In this document: positions 49,886-60,592 of the stretch, in pieces
Layout of the letters: the number at the start of each line of letters is the position of its first letter
How positions within the stretch are numbered: position 1 is the first letter of the stretch
Assembly (NCBI GenBank): GCA_027475525.1
Contig: JAMWFC010000114.1
Coordinates: 748,580 to 812,579 of the forward strand
DNA: 64,000 nt
Direction: 5' to 3'
Source of the DNA: Macrolepiota albuminosa
Lineage: Eukaryota; Basidiomycota; Agaricomycetes; Agaricales; Agaricaceae
Notes under the pieces: generated by a model
Database searches by the model: none
What the model was told of the DNA's origin: nothing
What the model saw: only the letters and a program-made list of their open reading frames with translations
Position numbers and translations under genes: made by a program

Positions 49886-50217
49886 GTTGGTGGTATCAGC
49901 AGATGCCTACGCACCCCGTTTCCTTCTCTTCTGCCCTAATGCCGGATGATGCTGGAGGTTGCCAATGGATTCCTGTGGATGCCGATAGATATCAGCAGAT
50001 GTACAACGGATGCCAACAGATGCCAATGGATGCCAGCGAGTCATGACAGCTGCCAGCTGATGGCTGCTGATGCCAACGCCCCTTTCAAGCCACAAAAACT
50101 CTTTTGGGAGGTATGCCACCCCCTTCCACCTCAAAAAATCCATATGGGAACCTGTGAAAACATAGATGGGCGTCTGTTCATTGTATTATCTGACCTTTGA
50201 ATCTATTCATTAGTAAT

Positions 50218-50298
50218 GGACCTGTGGTATAATGGTTCAATGTGTGTTCCATTGCTGGAGGCTTTTCCAAGGCTGGGGGTTCAATTCCCCCCCATAAG
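50218..50298 (+). other. tRNA-like Pol III head of a SINE (tRNA pseudogene)
   Basis: An A-box-like TGGTATAATGGTT (50225-50237) and a B-box-like GGTTCAATTCC (50278-50288) are correctly spaced. The T arm is perfect: GGGGG TTCAATT CCCCC (50275-50291). The acceptor stem does not pair, so it is not a working tRNA. Degenerate CATAGGCCTGC-type repeats follow up to 50490, as in a SINE body. Confidence 0.6.
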
Positions 50299-50299
50299 C

Positions 50300-51580
50300 A
50301 TATGGTGGACAAGACAAGTTACCTTTTTCTTTGGTCCAACTAGCCTCCATGGACCTGCGTAGGCCTCTGTGGATGTCTGCTGGTGCCCTGCACAGGCCTG
50401 CATGGGCCTGCGTAGGTTTGAGTCCATCGACATACGTCTGCATAGATGTCTGCTGGTGGCTTGCATAGGCCTGCATAGGTCTGCAGGGCCCTTTCATGGA
50501 TGTATGCTGGCATCAGGGGTGGGAAAAGGAGGGAAGGGGAGACACACAGCCTTGAGTTATTGCAGGGAGGAAGGGAGAGGGAGGGAAGTAGAGAACTTCA
50601 AGGAGGGTTTATTCATGTCATGATGTTCACCAATAGAGGAGGTTTTCACTTGTAGGCTGATGCCCACCGACAGCTGCTGATGCACATTGATGTCTGCTAG
50701 TGTCTGCTGACATCCACCAGGCCTGCATGCACATGTGTGTGCCCACCTTTTATCAATCCACTGGACCGTGTCATATAGCATATTGTGACATGTCCACGGC
50801 TTTGTATTCTATGGCACTGTGGGGACTGCTCTGCTCCAGTGTAGCAGACTCTGCTGGACACATATGGTATGATACAAAGCAAGCTCCCATACAACGTATG
50901 ACATGTACCATTGTGATGTCTCTATGTGACAGCTTGGCATTTTACCTTGGCACCCTCTCTCAACTCAGATAGATAGCATTCTTGTTAACTTTTCATTATT
51001 TAGCTTAATGCACAGCATTTACTTACATTCTTTCTAGTTTACTGCTGCTTGGCAATGCTTAACCACTTAGTGATGGTAAACTTGTTTTACTATAAATACA
51101 TACCATTGTTAATTAGTTAAAAAAAAGAACAGAATACCCAGTTCAGACTCCACATCTGCTTAGTTTACCTTACAGTTCAGATCTCTTTTGTGCTGACTTG
51201 ATTTAAACTCACCAACTGTCTGAACATCTCTAGCCTGCTTGCCACAGTTACACATACAAAACTTACATGCCTTGCACCTATGGCAGACAATACACAACTT
51301 AGTCATTGCTAAGCCTCTAGTTCTCTTACTGCATTCCTTGCCATGCTCACTCAAAGTCTTCTCCCATTCTCTTTAAGCACACTTTGTTGTTAGTGCACTT
51401 TTCTTACCGACTTTCCTTTCTGACCTTCACTAAATCTTGCTATTTAACTCATTTCTGACTTGTTCTTTGAGATCTGCCTGGAACTCTCTCAAACACTTAG
51501 CACACTCAACACATATTTTCTGGTCAGTAGCCATAAACCATGTCTGCTACTGATCAACTTTTGGGCATCATCAACACACA
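50300..51580. other. CpG-poor DNA with degenerate short repeats, no gene recognised
   Basis: GTCTGCTGGTG and CCTGCATAGG motifs recur from 50340 to 50760. Beyond that the sequence is A+T-rich without recognised content. Confidence 0.45.
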
Positions 51581-51885
51581 AGTTTCCATTAGAAAATATC
51601 TGTGATATAGAGACACATTGGTTCTGCAATCATTATCAGCTGCAAATCACAAACTATAACATGAGGGATTTTGTCTGAGGTTATGTTTGCCTGGTGGAGG
51701 GAGTTAGTTTTTGAAGAGGATACAATTTGTGACATGCTATCAATTTGAAGCATGCTTTTCTTATTGTTCTTTAGTCAATTATTCTCTGTGAGATTTTGTG
51801 CAGAAAATCAAGCTATAAGACCATACACATTTGTTCTGTTCCTTGTTTTTTGGCCATAAGATAGGTGCTCACTGTCAATAAATAT
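51581..51885. repeat. dispersed repeat copy with CpGs lost
   Basis: This is the decayed partner of 42486-42870. It is cut at its 3' end by the Tc1 fragment that begins at about 51887. Confidence 0.85.
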
Positions 51886-52232
51886 ACTGGCTCAAAAAAC
51901 TGCTCCAATGTTTGGCTTTTTTAGAAAGCTTTACATGGTGTGCAACAATTACCTAAGCAAAAAAATAGTGAAAAATTACATGACATGAAACTTCATTCTG
52001 GCTTTAAAATGATGTATAAATGATGTGATCTGGACAAGAACTTGCCAATTAATAAGTCAAAGAAAATATTCAATCATTGAGGCAGTTTTTTGACTCATTC
52101 TAATTTCTATATTTTCTCAACACTTTTCAGCAGTAAAAGATGGAGACACACTGTGGGAAGTATAAACAATGTCATGTGACCTTGTTTGTACTAATTTGAC
52201 ATGTTCAACTTTAATCAACTTTAATCAACACC
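51886..52232 (+). mobile_element. left-end fragment of the same Tc1 family
   Basis: It starts CTGGCTCAAAAAACTGC directly after TA and follows 23160-23490 closely, including the inner inverted copy (GGCAGTTTTTTGACTCA) and the start of the transposase leader. It stops near 52232 at a duplicated ACTTTAATCA and has no right end. Confidence 0.85.
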
Positions 52233-52382
52233 TGTGGCTACCGCTTACCGGGCCTAATTAGGCATGGAATATAATCAGTATTTCACACCTAGTTAGGTGT
52301 GTTTTTCTTAACTACACGCTTCCTCTAATAATACCATGATATTTCTCGGACTTTTATTTGAGACTGTTGACTCGGAAGTGCC

Positions 52383-52735
52383 GAGACATGTTGTAGACAT
52401 TGGAAACACTGCATCACCGATATCACGTCGGGTCCTTGTCGGATATAACGCCGCCCGCTGCTCCTGCCCTTTTACTCATTGTTGCACACAATGAGAACAC
52501 ATTCCCCTTCAAATTCCACCGGAAAACTTCGGAAAAAAACCGGGACTCCTGCCGGTGAGTGCCAAGACACATTGTAGATGTTGAAAACACTGCATCACTG
52601 ATATCATGTTGGGTCCTTATCGGAGCTGCCTGGATATAATGCCACCTGCTGATCCCGCCCTTTTGCTCATCGTTGCACATGATGAGAACACATTCCCCTT
52701 CAAATTTCACCAGAAAACTTTAGAAAAAAGGGCTT
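52383..52735. repeat. imperfect tandem repeat of about 180 bp, two copies
   Basis: GACATTGGAAACACTGCATCAC...CCCGCCC...ACACATTCCCCTTCAAATT occurs at about 52390-52550 and again at 52565-52730. Copy 2 shows CpG-to-TpG/CpA changes (ATCACGTCGG against ATCATGTTGG). Confidence 0.8.
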
Positions 52736-52795
52736 GTATTACTAGTATCAACTGATAATATATAATACTTTACAGTTGAAAAGAAAAGCTCTGAA

Positions 52796-55443
52796 CTAAA
52801 GATCGGAAGAGATTTGAATAACCTTGTTCACGTCTTCTGCTAGCTGAGCATCATCGTCGTCATCACTGCTATCCTCCTCCTCATTACTTTCCACCTCTTT
52901 TGTATCATCTTTGGCCTTTTCCTCAATATCATGAGTGCCATCTTTGTCCACATCCATTGCATTTATACTAAATTCACAATTAGCTCTGATACCTGGAATG
53001 ATAGATTCTGTGAAATCTGGAAAAGTGGCAAGCTTGCAAAGACGGCGCGCATGTGAAGCTTGTTGAACTGATGAAGACGTTCACGACGCAGATGAAGTTG
53101 ATGAGCAAGTACACTATCTTTAGCAGCAGTAACTTCCTCCCTTTCTTTCAGATACATTTCTTCATCATGCATGTAGGTGACAAGTCGCTGAATTTCAATG
53201 TTGAGCCGATTAATTTCTTCATGGGCTCGCTCAATTTTAAAGTACTTGTCCATCATTATGCGAGCAGCAGGTGTGGCCCAAGCACGTTCACGTACATCTT
53301 CCCATGTATCAGATAATAGATCAAAGTCTGCAAGAAAAGCGTACTCCACAACAAGGTCCCATAAAAGCTCGGGACATGGTGGAGAAAGAGCATGAGCAGC
53401 TATGTTGTACATGTCAAGCGCATTTTGTATGGCCTGTGATCGAGCCATAAGAGCAGTACCACTGTACTTTTGTAACTTGTATCCTATTTTATATTAATGT
53501 TAGTTACTGTAATGTAAATTGTAAAAACCTCAAACATACCCAACTGTGACATATTCATCTTCGTCAATTCAAACATCCTCGACACAACCAATGCCTCTAA
53601 ATTATCAAGACATCGCTGATAACAATGTTTGGCTGACATCTCAGCAGCATTCCTCCACTCAGAGCATATTCGAGTCCACCGTGTCATAATGCCCAGTTTT
53701 AATTCAAGGCCTTGAACAATCTTGAGGTTTTTTTCATGCGTTTCAAGAGCATGTCGACGTTGAGTCTCTATAGACCATGTATAGTCTCATGTATTGTGCG
53801 TCTCTGGTGTGATAACAAGCCACTTCGATTGCGCTTCATCCAGCTTTTTCTGGCTAGCCTCCAAGTTCACCAACTTCTGGTAATACTCCATCTGCAATGT
53901 TTCTTTGATCAGCTCCCAAGATAATCTCTTAAGATACGCCTTTTCCTCCACTAGCCATTGCTTGAATGTATCAAAACTTTCAATACCTTGATCTCGCATC
54001 TGCTTCTCTAATGCCGATTGACCATTGATCAGCTTCAATGCTTGTTTGTAGTTATTAATGAGAAAAGTACCTGAAGTTATATAAATCGGAGAAGAGAGTA
54101 AACAAAAAGAGAACGTACTAAGATTTTGATAAGTATCCTGTCTATCCATATGCTTCACATATTCCTGTATGCTCTGTTTTCAGTGAAAAATACTTGCATA
54201 TCGCACTGACGGCGCAAGAGCATTGGATTTGGAAAAGAAACGTTCACATCCTTCGAGGTCTTCAAGCCCAAGACCTTCGACATACTTCGCGAGGAATGCA
54301 AGTTGACAACGTCGGTTATGAGCATGTCCATGAAAGCTTCCAACGAGTGACTTGTATTGAAGTTCAGAAGGAATGCAAGTTGACAACGTCGGTTATGAGC
54401 ATGTCCATGAAAGCTTCCAACGAGTGACTTGTATTGAAGTTCAGATGCACGAGATCCAAGGAGGCTTTTAGCAAGTGTTGTGCCAAATTTACATCCAATA
54501 TCGTAGCCACCACCAATTCGCATGCCAAAGACATCTAAAAGTTCATTAACTATAGCCAAAGGGTATTTGGCACTTTAACAAGACTTCAAATAAGTAAAAT
54601 AATGGAGAAGAGTCATGTATACTCACAGTTCACCACTCTGAACCATATCAGCAATGAGAAGAACAAAGCCATGACGGCAGAGAACTAAGAAGATGCCAGT
54701 CTCATCAAAAATTCCCCACATGCGCGCAGTTAGCTCATCAATCATATTTTTCCATCGTTCTCCGCAAGGATTTGATTCTGATCCTGTTGTGCCTTCATCC
54801 TGTGTTGAATAGTGAGTATAATATAAACATGAAAAGGTAAATGACTTACCGCACTATTCCCTGTTGGCAACATCTCTTGAAGGATGCCTTTAGACCATTC
54901 ATCTACTATCTCCCTACTCAGATAATAATCTCCATCTATCACACAATTATCCCACAACTCCTTTGATGCTCCAGCTGTTAATTCCCCATTTTCATCTTCA
55001 GTAGCTGGCCCTCGATGAATAACACGCTTCAGTGAATCATTTCCATCCATTGTTATCAAAATATCAAAGATCAACAGTTTTTTGCCCTTTAGCTTGTAAG
55101 TACATGCAGGACATGCGTGGCAGAGCCTCCACTTGGGTGTATTTTGTTCAAGAGCAGCTTGGACACGTTTCTCTGTTTCTTCACGAATTGACAAGTAAAC
55201 ATCATATGCAATTGAGAATTGTTTACTGAGATATGGTTTAAATGGAGCACCACGTAAGTCACATAAGCTTTTGACAAATGGTTGAATAGTCAGATGAGGG
55301 CATCGAAGATGAGCGGTGCAATATAATTCAATAGCTTGTATGGCAAACGCAATGTCGGGATGATATTGTAACGAAGTTACAGGAAGTTGTGAGCTTAATG
55401 TTCACACTGCACAGAATCAGACCAGTCCGGTCTATTGACTATG
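52796..55443 (-). pseudogene. KDZ-superfamily transposase, 5' end lost in the assembly gap
   Basis: Reading leftwards from the gap, conserved KDZ blocks appear in order: CPHLTIQPFVKSLCDL near 55280, CHACPACTYKLKG with LLIFDILITMDGNDSLKR (first Asp) near 55090, GGGYDIGCKFGTTLAKSLLG (second Asp) near 54500, SLVGSFHGHAHNRRCQLAF, YVEGLGLEDLEGCERFFSKS (terminal Glu) near 54240, then a coiled-coil C-terminus and an acidic tail ending at TAG 52796-52798. Several introns separate the blocks. KDZ enzymes are DDE transposases abundant in Agaricomycetes. The exact 77-bp duplication at 54292-54445 splits the HAHNRRCQLAF block and is probably artificial. The true state of the gene therefore cannot be judged from this assembly; the catalytic residues I can see are intact. 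Confidence 0.88.
54292..54445. repeat. exact 77-bp tandem duplication (likely k-mer assembly artefact)
   Basis: Bases 54292-54368 equal 54369-54445 without mismatch, inside a conserved transposase exon. One copy must be removed for the protein to match its family. Confidence 0.92.
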
Positions 55444-55543
55444 NNNNNNNNNNNNNNNNNNNNNNNNNNNNNNNNNNNNNNNNNNNNNNNNNNNNNNNNN
55501 NNNNNNNNNNNNNNNNNNNNNNNNNNNNNNNNNNNNNNNNNNN
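55444..55543. other. assembly gap of exactly 100 N
   Basis: A run of exactly 100 undetermined bases is the usual placeholder for a scaffold join of unknown size. It falls inside the transposase 5' region, so sequences on the two sides may not be adjacent in the genome. Confidence 0.98.
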
Positions 55544-55639
55544 GGACTTAAAACATGCGCGAGTAATCATGAAAAGGGTGCATAACTTGACGATACTAAT
55601 ACATGCGGCATTACCAAACTATATTTGACTACAAAAAGC

Positions 55640-56385
55640 TTAAGACAGCGATGACGACCGCCGACGAGGACCCTTGACTCGCTCCTTGTGTCGCCTATAG
55701 GCGGGAGGAGCACCGGAAGGGGGACGAATGGCAGCGTTAGGCGGCGCGGGAGGAGCGACTGGAGGAGGAGGTGCGGGAGCGACTGGAGAAGGAAGTACGG
55801 GAGCGCGAGGAGGCACGGGAAGGGCGATTGTAGGTGGAGCGCGGGAAGGACCCGGGGGAGCGGCGGGACGAGTAGGGGACAAGTACCACCCGGCCTCGTC
55901 CAAGCGACGCTCTAAAGCTGTGAAAGGAACGATCACGCGGTCAAGCACGGCTCTGCTGGCGTTAAGGTTGACAAGAACCGGAAGAGGGAGCCAGGAAAGG
56001 CTCTAGAAAAGGGGCAGGGAGTTAGCTAACCAAAGCTGGGCGAAAGAGGGATATAGGTACTAACCAAACCCCCGGTCTCGCGGAGAAGACTATGAAGGCT
56101 CAACGCGGTACCAGTAATGGTCTCCTCCTACGACGAGCATAAGTATTCCCTAAAGCATGCGCTAATAAAGGGGTTTACGGTGACTAGGGACGGGTCTGTA
56201 TCTATCTCCCATTCGGCGGAGGCCGCTAGCAGGATCCGGTATCGGCGCACAAGGGTCAATATGTTGCTGTTCTCTTGCGGAAAGCTGCCGTCAGGCATTA
56301 ACGCGAGGAAGCGCTCGAGGCGATCTAGGATGAGAGGCCGGTGAACGAGTACGGGGTCATCAAGAAGGAGGGAAGGTTCTGGCAT
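55640..56385 (-). pseudogene. unnamed family member C: helical N-domain plus Pro-rich tail, one in-frame stop
   Basis: Exon 1 (56385-56065) starts MPEPSLLLDDPVL. Exon 2 (56002-55640) joins in phase and ends RRRSSSLS. The N-terminal part (RLERFLALMPDG, LTLVRRYRILLAASAEW) follows the same pattern as its two neighbours: FL, then about 20 residues, then L.RR..L and W. The tail is Pro/Ala-rich (PPTIALPVPPRAPVLP). A TAG at 56128-56130 interrupts exon 1 after EYLCSS; without it the product would be about 227 residues. It has no recognised domain name. It may be a pseudogene or have another intron. Confidence 0.45.
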
Positions 56386-56883
56386 GATATGATACTAACC
56401 GGGTTAACTGCGCCAGAACCCATAAAATACCTCCAGCTGATTGCAGGGTCGCGGATACTTGGGAACTCTTACATGCGCAAACAATCATGAGGGGGGGGGA
56501 GAAGACAATGATACATTTCATATAACTACGACAAAAGAAATCAACTAGCCAAAATCTGTCAGCCCGGGGGCGCCACGAAAAAGAAGAAGCCGACTTACAT
56601 AAACGACATGGGAGACGGACGAGTATCAAGGACCGGGCAAAAGGAGAGGCCTGGAAGGCCGCCAGCCTTCAGTTGGACCGCGAAAAAGCCGGCCACCAGT
56701 AGACGAGCGGGGCGCCTAGCGGGGCAATGCGTTAGAAGGAAGAAAACAAGGTAATAAGGTAACGGACCAGGTAGTGACTCTCCTCCAGTAGCAACTCAAG
56801 ACGCTCCTTCGTTTCCTTGGTCGCGATTTGCTTTATTGGGCGACTATCAGAAGAGAAGGAGGGCGAAAAAGGCAATAGCGCAC

Positions 56884-57081
56884 CTGAAAAATCCGACTCC
56901 AGTTTTTCTCCATACCGAAACGGGTCAACGGCAGGTCATCATTCCAGATCTCACAGGCCACACGAAGTAGCTGGCAGCGACGACCTAACTCAACGACTCC
57001 GTCGGTCAGCCCGGGCACGCCGACCTCGGGGTAGTGGTGGAAGAACGAGGTAGCGCGTTCCAGGAAAGTGGGGGGATCCAT
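56884..57081 (-). CDS. unnamed family member B: helical N-domain exon, rest not resolved
   Basis: One exon is supported, from ATG 57081 (MDPPTFLERATSFF) to a donor after ...KNWSRIFQ at 56884. It contains VVELGRRCQLLRVACEIW, matching the L.RR..L...W pattern of members A and C. In-frame sequence continues upstream to 57201, so the start is uncertain. Downstream exons are not resolved; the next minus-strand coding signal is member C. The function is unknown. Confidence 0.4.
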
Positions 57082-57664
57082 TACGATATGAGCACGATCA
57101 CAACGGGCAGTCCACACGATGCCGGTTGGGCTTTCCATCGCGAAGACTGATGAGATGCTGTCGGGACATGGGCAATTTATAGGACTCGGACGGTGTTTCA
57201 ACTAGCGACAGCGTGGGAGGGCACTTCTCAAGGGGCTTGGACCCTGACGCAGACACGAACCAATAGGATGCGCTGGAGTCCATTTTAGGTCGCACAAAGA
57301 GGGTATTAACCTTCGAGATCTAGCGCTTATACCCACCATCACCGAATAACCACAAGCGATCAGTGGCACTCTGTTTCCTATACATTAAAACTTCTTGCAT
57401 GAATCGACTTATTTTTCTACAGACGATACCTATTTCTTCCTAGGCTGGCGCGATATTGGCTATTGGGTCGCGCTGGTAATAGGGGTTTTTACGCCATGAT
57501 GATTTACTGAGCGTTTCCCCTTTTTCTTACTTTGTATTTTGATTACTTACAAACTGACGATTTCGAAACAAGGGGAGGGGAGCGTTTATTTTAGTACGGC
57601 TATCACAAACTACGTATCAAAATTTTCAAAGTCCACAAAAGTTCGAAGCGCTACGGGCCGGCGA

Positions 57665-60447
57665 CTACGCATCAGACGCGGAGGGAGCGGGATCACCCAA
57701 TGGAAGCAAGTCCCCGTCTTGAATGGCGTTACTCGCTTGCCACTCAAGCGCATCAGTGATGTCGTCATGGAGCTCAAGCAGGAGGAGCTCACGGCGCGCT
57801 AAGGTGGAGACACGAGGACGGAGGAGGGCGAGTTCGCTACCGACGACGTCGGTCGCGTCCTCGACCTGGCGAAGTTGTTGATGAAGATCGGCGGCAGGAC
57901 GAAGGGGAGTGACAGGATAAGAGAACTCATCCCCAAGCCAAGGATAGGCGTCGCCGGAAACGCGCATGGCGGGGGGAGGAGTCCAAAAAGGATCGAACTT
58001 AATGGAGGTCAGCGGAGAGACGATCCAACTAGGAAATGCAGACTTACTCGAACGGTTACGGGAGCACGGGGGGTCCATTCATGGCGCTCATCGCCGGGGG
58101 ACATGGCCCTAGCGGAAGAAAGGCGGATGCCGTAGGAAGGCAAGTACCTCCAGCGGCGGCGACGCTCGCCCTGAGCTACTAGGGTCCCTTCGGACTCAGG
58201 TGCAGTTGAGGACTCGCGAGTACTGGGGAAAGAAGAGAGGCTACGAGGAGGGGTAAGAGATGGTGTAATAGGAAGGGCGACGGGGGAGGCGCTAGCCGCG
58301 ACAGGCTCGGGAGCTGGGGTAGCGCCGGCAACAGACATTACGACATCTTCGGCGGGAGGGATATTCACGACAACCGGAAGCGAGGGGGTAGGGGAACTAG
58401 CGACGAAAAGGTTAGTACCCCCTGGCGAAGAAAACCCGAAGACTACGCACCGGTTACCACTGGGGCCACTCTGATAAGGGTTAGCGGCGAAAGGGGGAGT
58501 AATGCGAAGCAGAAGAGCGCGTACCGCCAACAGCGCATCGGTGTCGACTACAGGCCCAGCCTCATCATCATCCTCGCCCTCGGCGTCCCTCTCGGTATCC
58601 TCGCCTTCATCAGTAGACGACTCGGTAGAAGACAAGACGACAGGAGTAGCAGGCGCTAGCTCCCGGCGCTTACCGGGACTCTTGCTAGGAGAGGCGACAA
58701 TAGGCTTACGCTTCGAAGGGACGGGACGACGGGGAGAACGGGCGAAGGGGGCAGTCACGGTAGTACCATCTTGGGTGATGGGAAGCGCTAGACTTGCAGC
58801 GCTAATCACAGTGGGCTGACGAGTAGCGGCCAAATCGCGTTGCTGCAGCACAAAGGCCCGGGCGTTACGAACTAAGACTGCGCGCTCGTAATTGCGCTGC
58901 ATGATAGCGTCCCTACCACGTTCGCGAGTACGAATCCCATTGAAGGCACAGCCCCGTTTCAACGCATCGCAACGGTAGCAGGGAAGAGAGGCGGTAGGAA
59001 ACCAGCAACCCTCAGGATCGTTTTCAGACCAGCATTTATCGCACTGGGAAAGAAGTTAGCGACGTCATCAACCTTTCAGGGACAAACAAGCACTTACCGC
59101 ACCAATCTTCGCCCTAAAGGCGCGGCGCTCCACGGGTGCCACCGTAACCTTCTTCTTAGCGCCGAGCACCTGGACACCAGCCGGGAGGCCGGTATCAATG
59201 ACGGTAGTATCGCGACGAAGGCGCAGCAAATCACGAAGCTCCGCGTCGGTAAACATAGTTTGGTTGGGCGCCTAAGGAGGGCTCGATCAGGCGCTAGAGA
59301 CAAGCGATCTTAAAAGGAAACACTTACGACATACAGAGGGGCCACACGGGCAGGGAGATTGACCTAAGAAGCAGAGTGAGTAGAAGAACTAGAGGCAAGA
59401 AGACAAGGACGCACGGTACGTTTGGGAGGACTAGCGAGAGTAGGGGGCGCGCGATTAATAACGACGGCGAAGTTACGGGGGGGAAGGCGAGAAATAGTAT
59501 GGGTAGGTCCGGGCCGGGGCTCACTGGCGGTAACGGCAATCCGTTTGATGGCCGAGTGAGGAGGCGCAGTACGAGTGGGAGAAGCGACGATGGGCGCAGG
59601 GCGAGCGGGAGAAGCATCGCCACGAAAAGGACTACCAAGAACGGGAGGAGGCAGAATGGAAACAGGAGCAGCAGGAGCGGCCGGAACGGAAGGAACGGTA
59701 GAGGCCGACGGGGCACTAGGAAGACTTGCGACGGTGGGCGACGTAGCAACCGACTACTCAGGGTTAACACGGAAAATGTGAGGAAGAAAAGGAAGGAACT
59801 CACCTCGCCAACCTCGGTACTAGCCAGCAGGGCGTCGATCTCGTCGGATAGAGAAGGAGCCTAGTATGGGCGCTACTCACCTCGCCAACCTCGGTACTAG
59901 CCAGCAGGGCGTCGATCTCGTCGGATAGAGAAGGAGCCTAGTATGGGCGCTGAACCTTAGGAAGGAACGGTAGAGGCCGACGGGGCACTAGGAAGACTTG
60001 CGACGGTGGGCGACGTAGCAACCGACTACTCAGGGTTAACACGGAAAATGTGAGGAAGAAAAGGAAGGAACTCACCTCGCCAACCTCGGTACTAGCCAGC
60101 AGGGCGTCGATCTCGTCGGATAGAGAAGGAGCCTAGTATGGGCGCTGAACCTTAGCGCCACGAACCTAAAATCAAACCTAAAAACTTACGAACAAGTCCG
60201 CGAACGGTAGCAACCAATCGGCACCCTCATATTCACGGTACCGAGCCATGCACCATTCACGAACCTCGACGCCCCGCGCCCAGGAACTGTCAGAGCCGCG
60301 GACCACGAGCCAGCGCCGATAGAGTTGCATAATGCCAGGGACGGTTTGTGGCGCATCGGCGGGACCGACAGACTTAGCGCGATCGAATAAATAAGAGGCT
60401 TTAGCCAGGAAATTGCGAAGAGCAGAGGCATCGAAAGGAGTGGACAT
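57665..60447 (-). CDS. unnamed family member A: helical N-domain, Pro-rich linker, Zn2Cys6-like cysteine cluster
   Basis: Phase-consistent exons, after removing the artificial duplication, are 60447-60190, one copy of 60132-60076 (APSLSDEIDALLASTEVGE), a Pro/Ala/Ser-rich exon about 59753-59415, 59363-59328, 59271-59098, 59043-58048 and 57997-57665. The N-domain reads LRNFLAKASYLFDRAK...MQLYRRWLVV. At about 59043-58948 six cysteines are spaced C-X2-C-X8-C-X8-C-X2-C-X6-C (CDKCWSENDPEGCW, then CYRCDALKRGCAF), which resembles a binuclear Zn2Cys6 cluster. Acidic and Ser/Pro-rich sequence follows, with a C-terminal Leu-rich helix (ELLLLELHDDITDALEW). It could bind DNA or RNA, but nothing proves this. 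Its neighbours are paralogues and LTR sequence, so a repeat-associated origin is possible. Confidence 0.6.
59688..60155. repeat. compound duplication containing a third copy of a 77-bp unit
   Basis: Bases 59798-59874 equal 59875-59951 (exactly 77 bp). In addition 59688-59874 (187 bp) recurs without mismatch as 59960-60146, ending at the same point, and TGAACCTTAG follows both later copies. One 57-bp exon is thereby present three times. The pattern looks like an unresolved assembly-graph bubble, not biology. Confidence 0.88.
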
Positions 60448-60592
60448 GTTGGAAAGATGGGAAGGAAAACACGAGAAGGTAAAGGGCTAAAAACGATTTT
60501 ATAAGGCGCCGGCGGCATTCTACGGACCGTAGCGCAGTCAAATTAATGACGGCGTTTGACTGAGGACAGTCAATTTTTCAGTTGGGGGGAGA

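Noticed and set aside
59324..59803. Minus-strand frame rich in Leu/Pro that looks like a membrane protein
   Set aside because: It is the wrong frame of a Pro/Ala/Ser-rich exon of the unnamed gene and reads through an intron.
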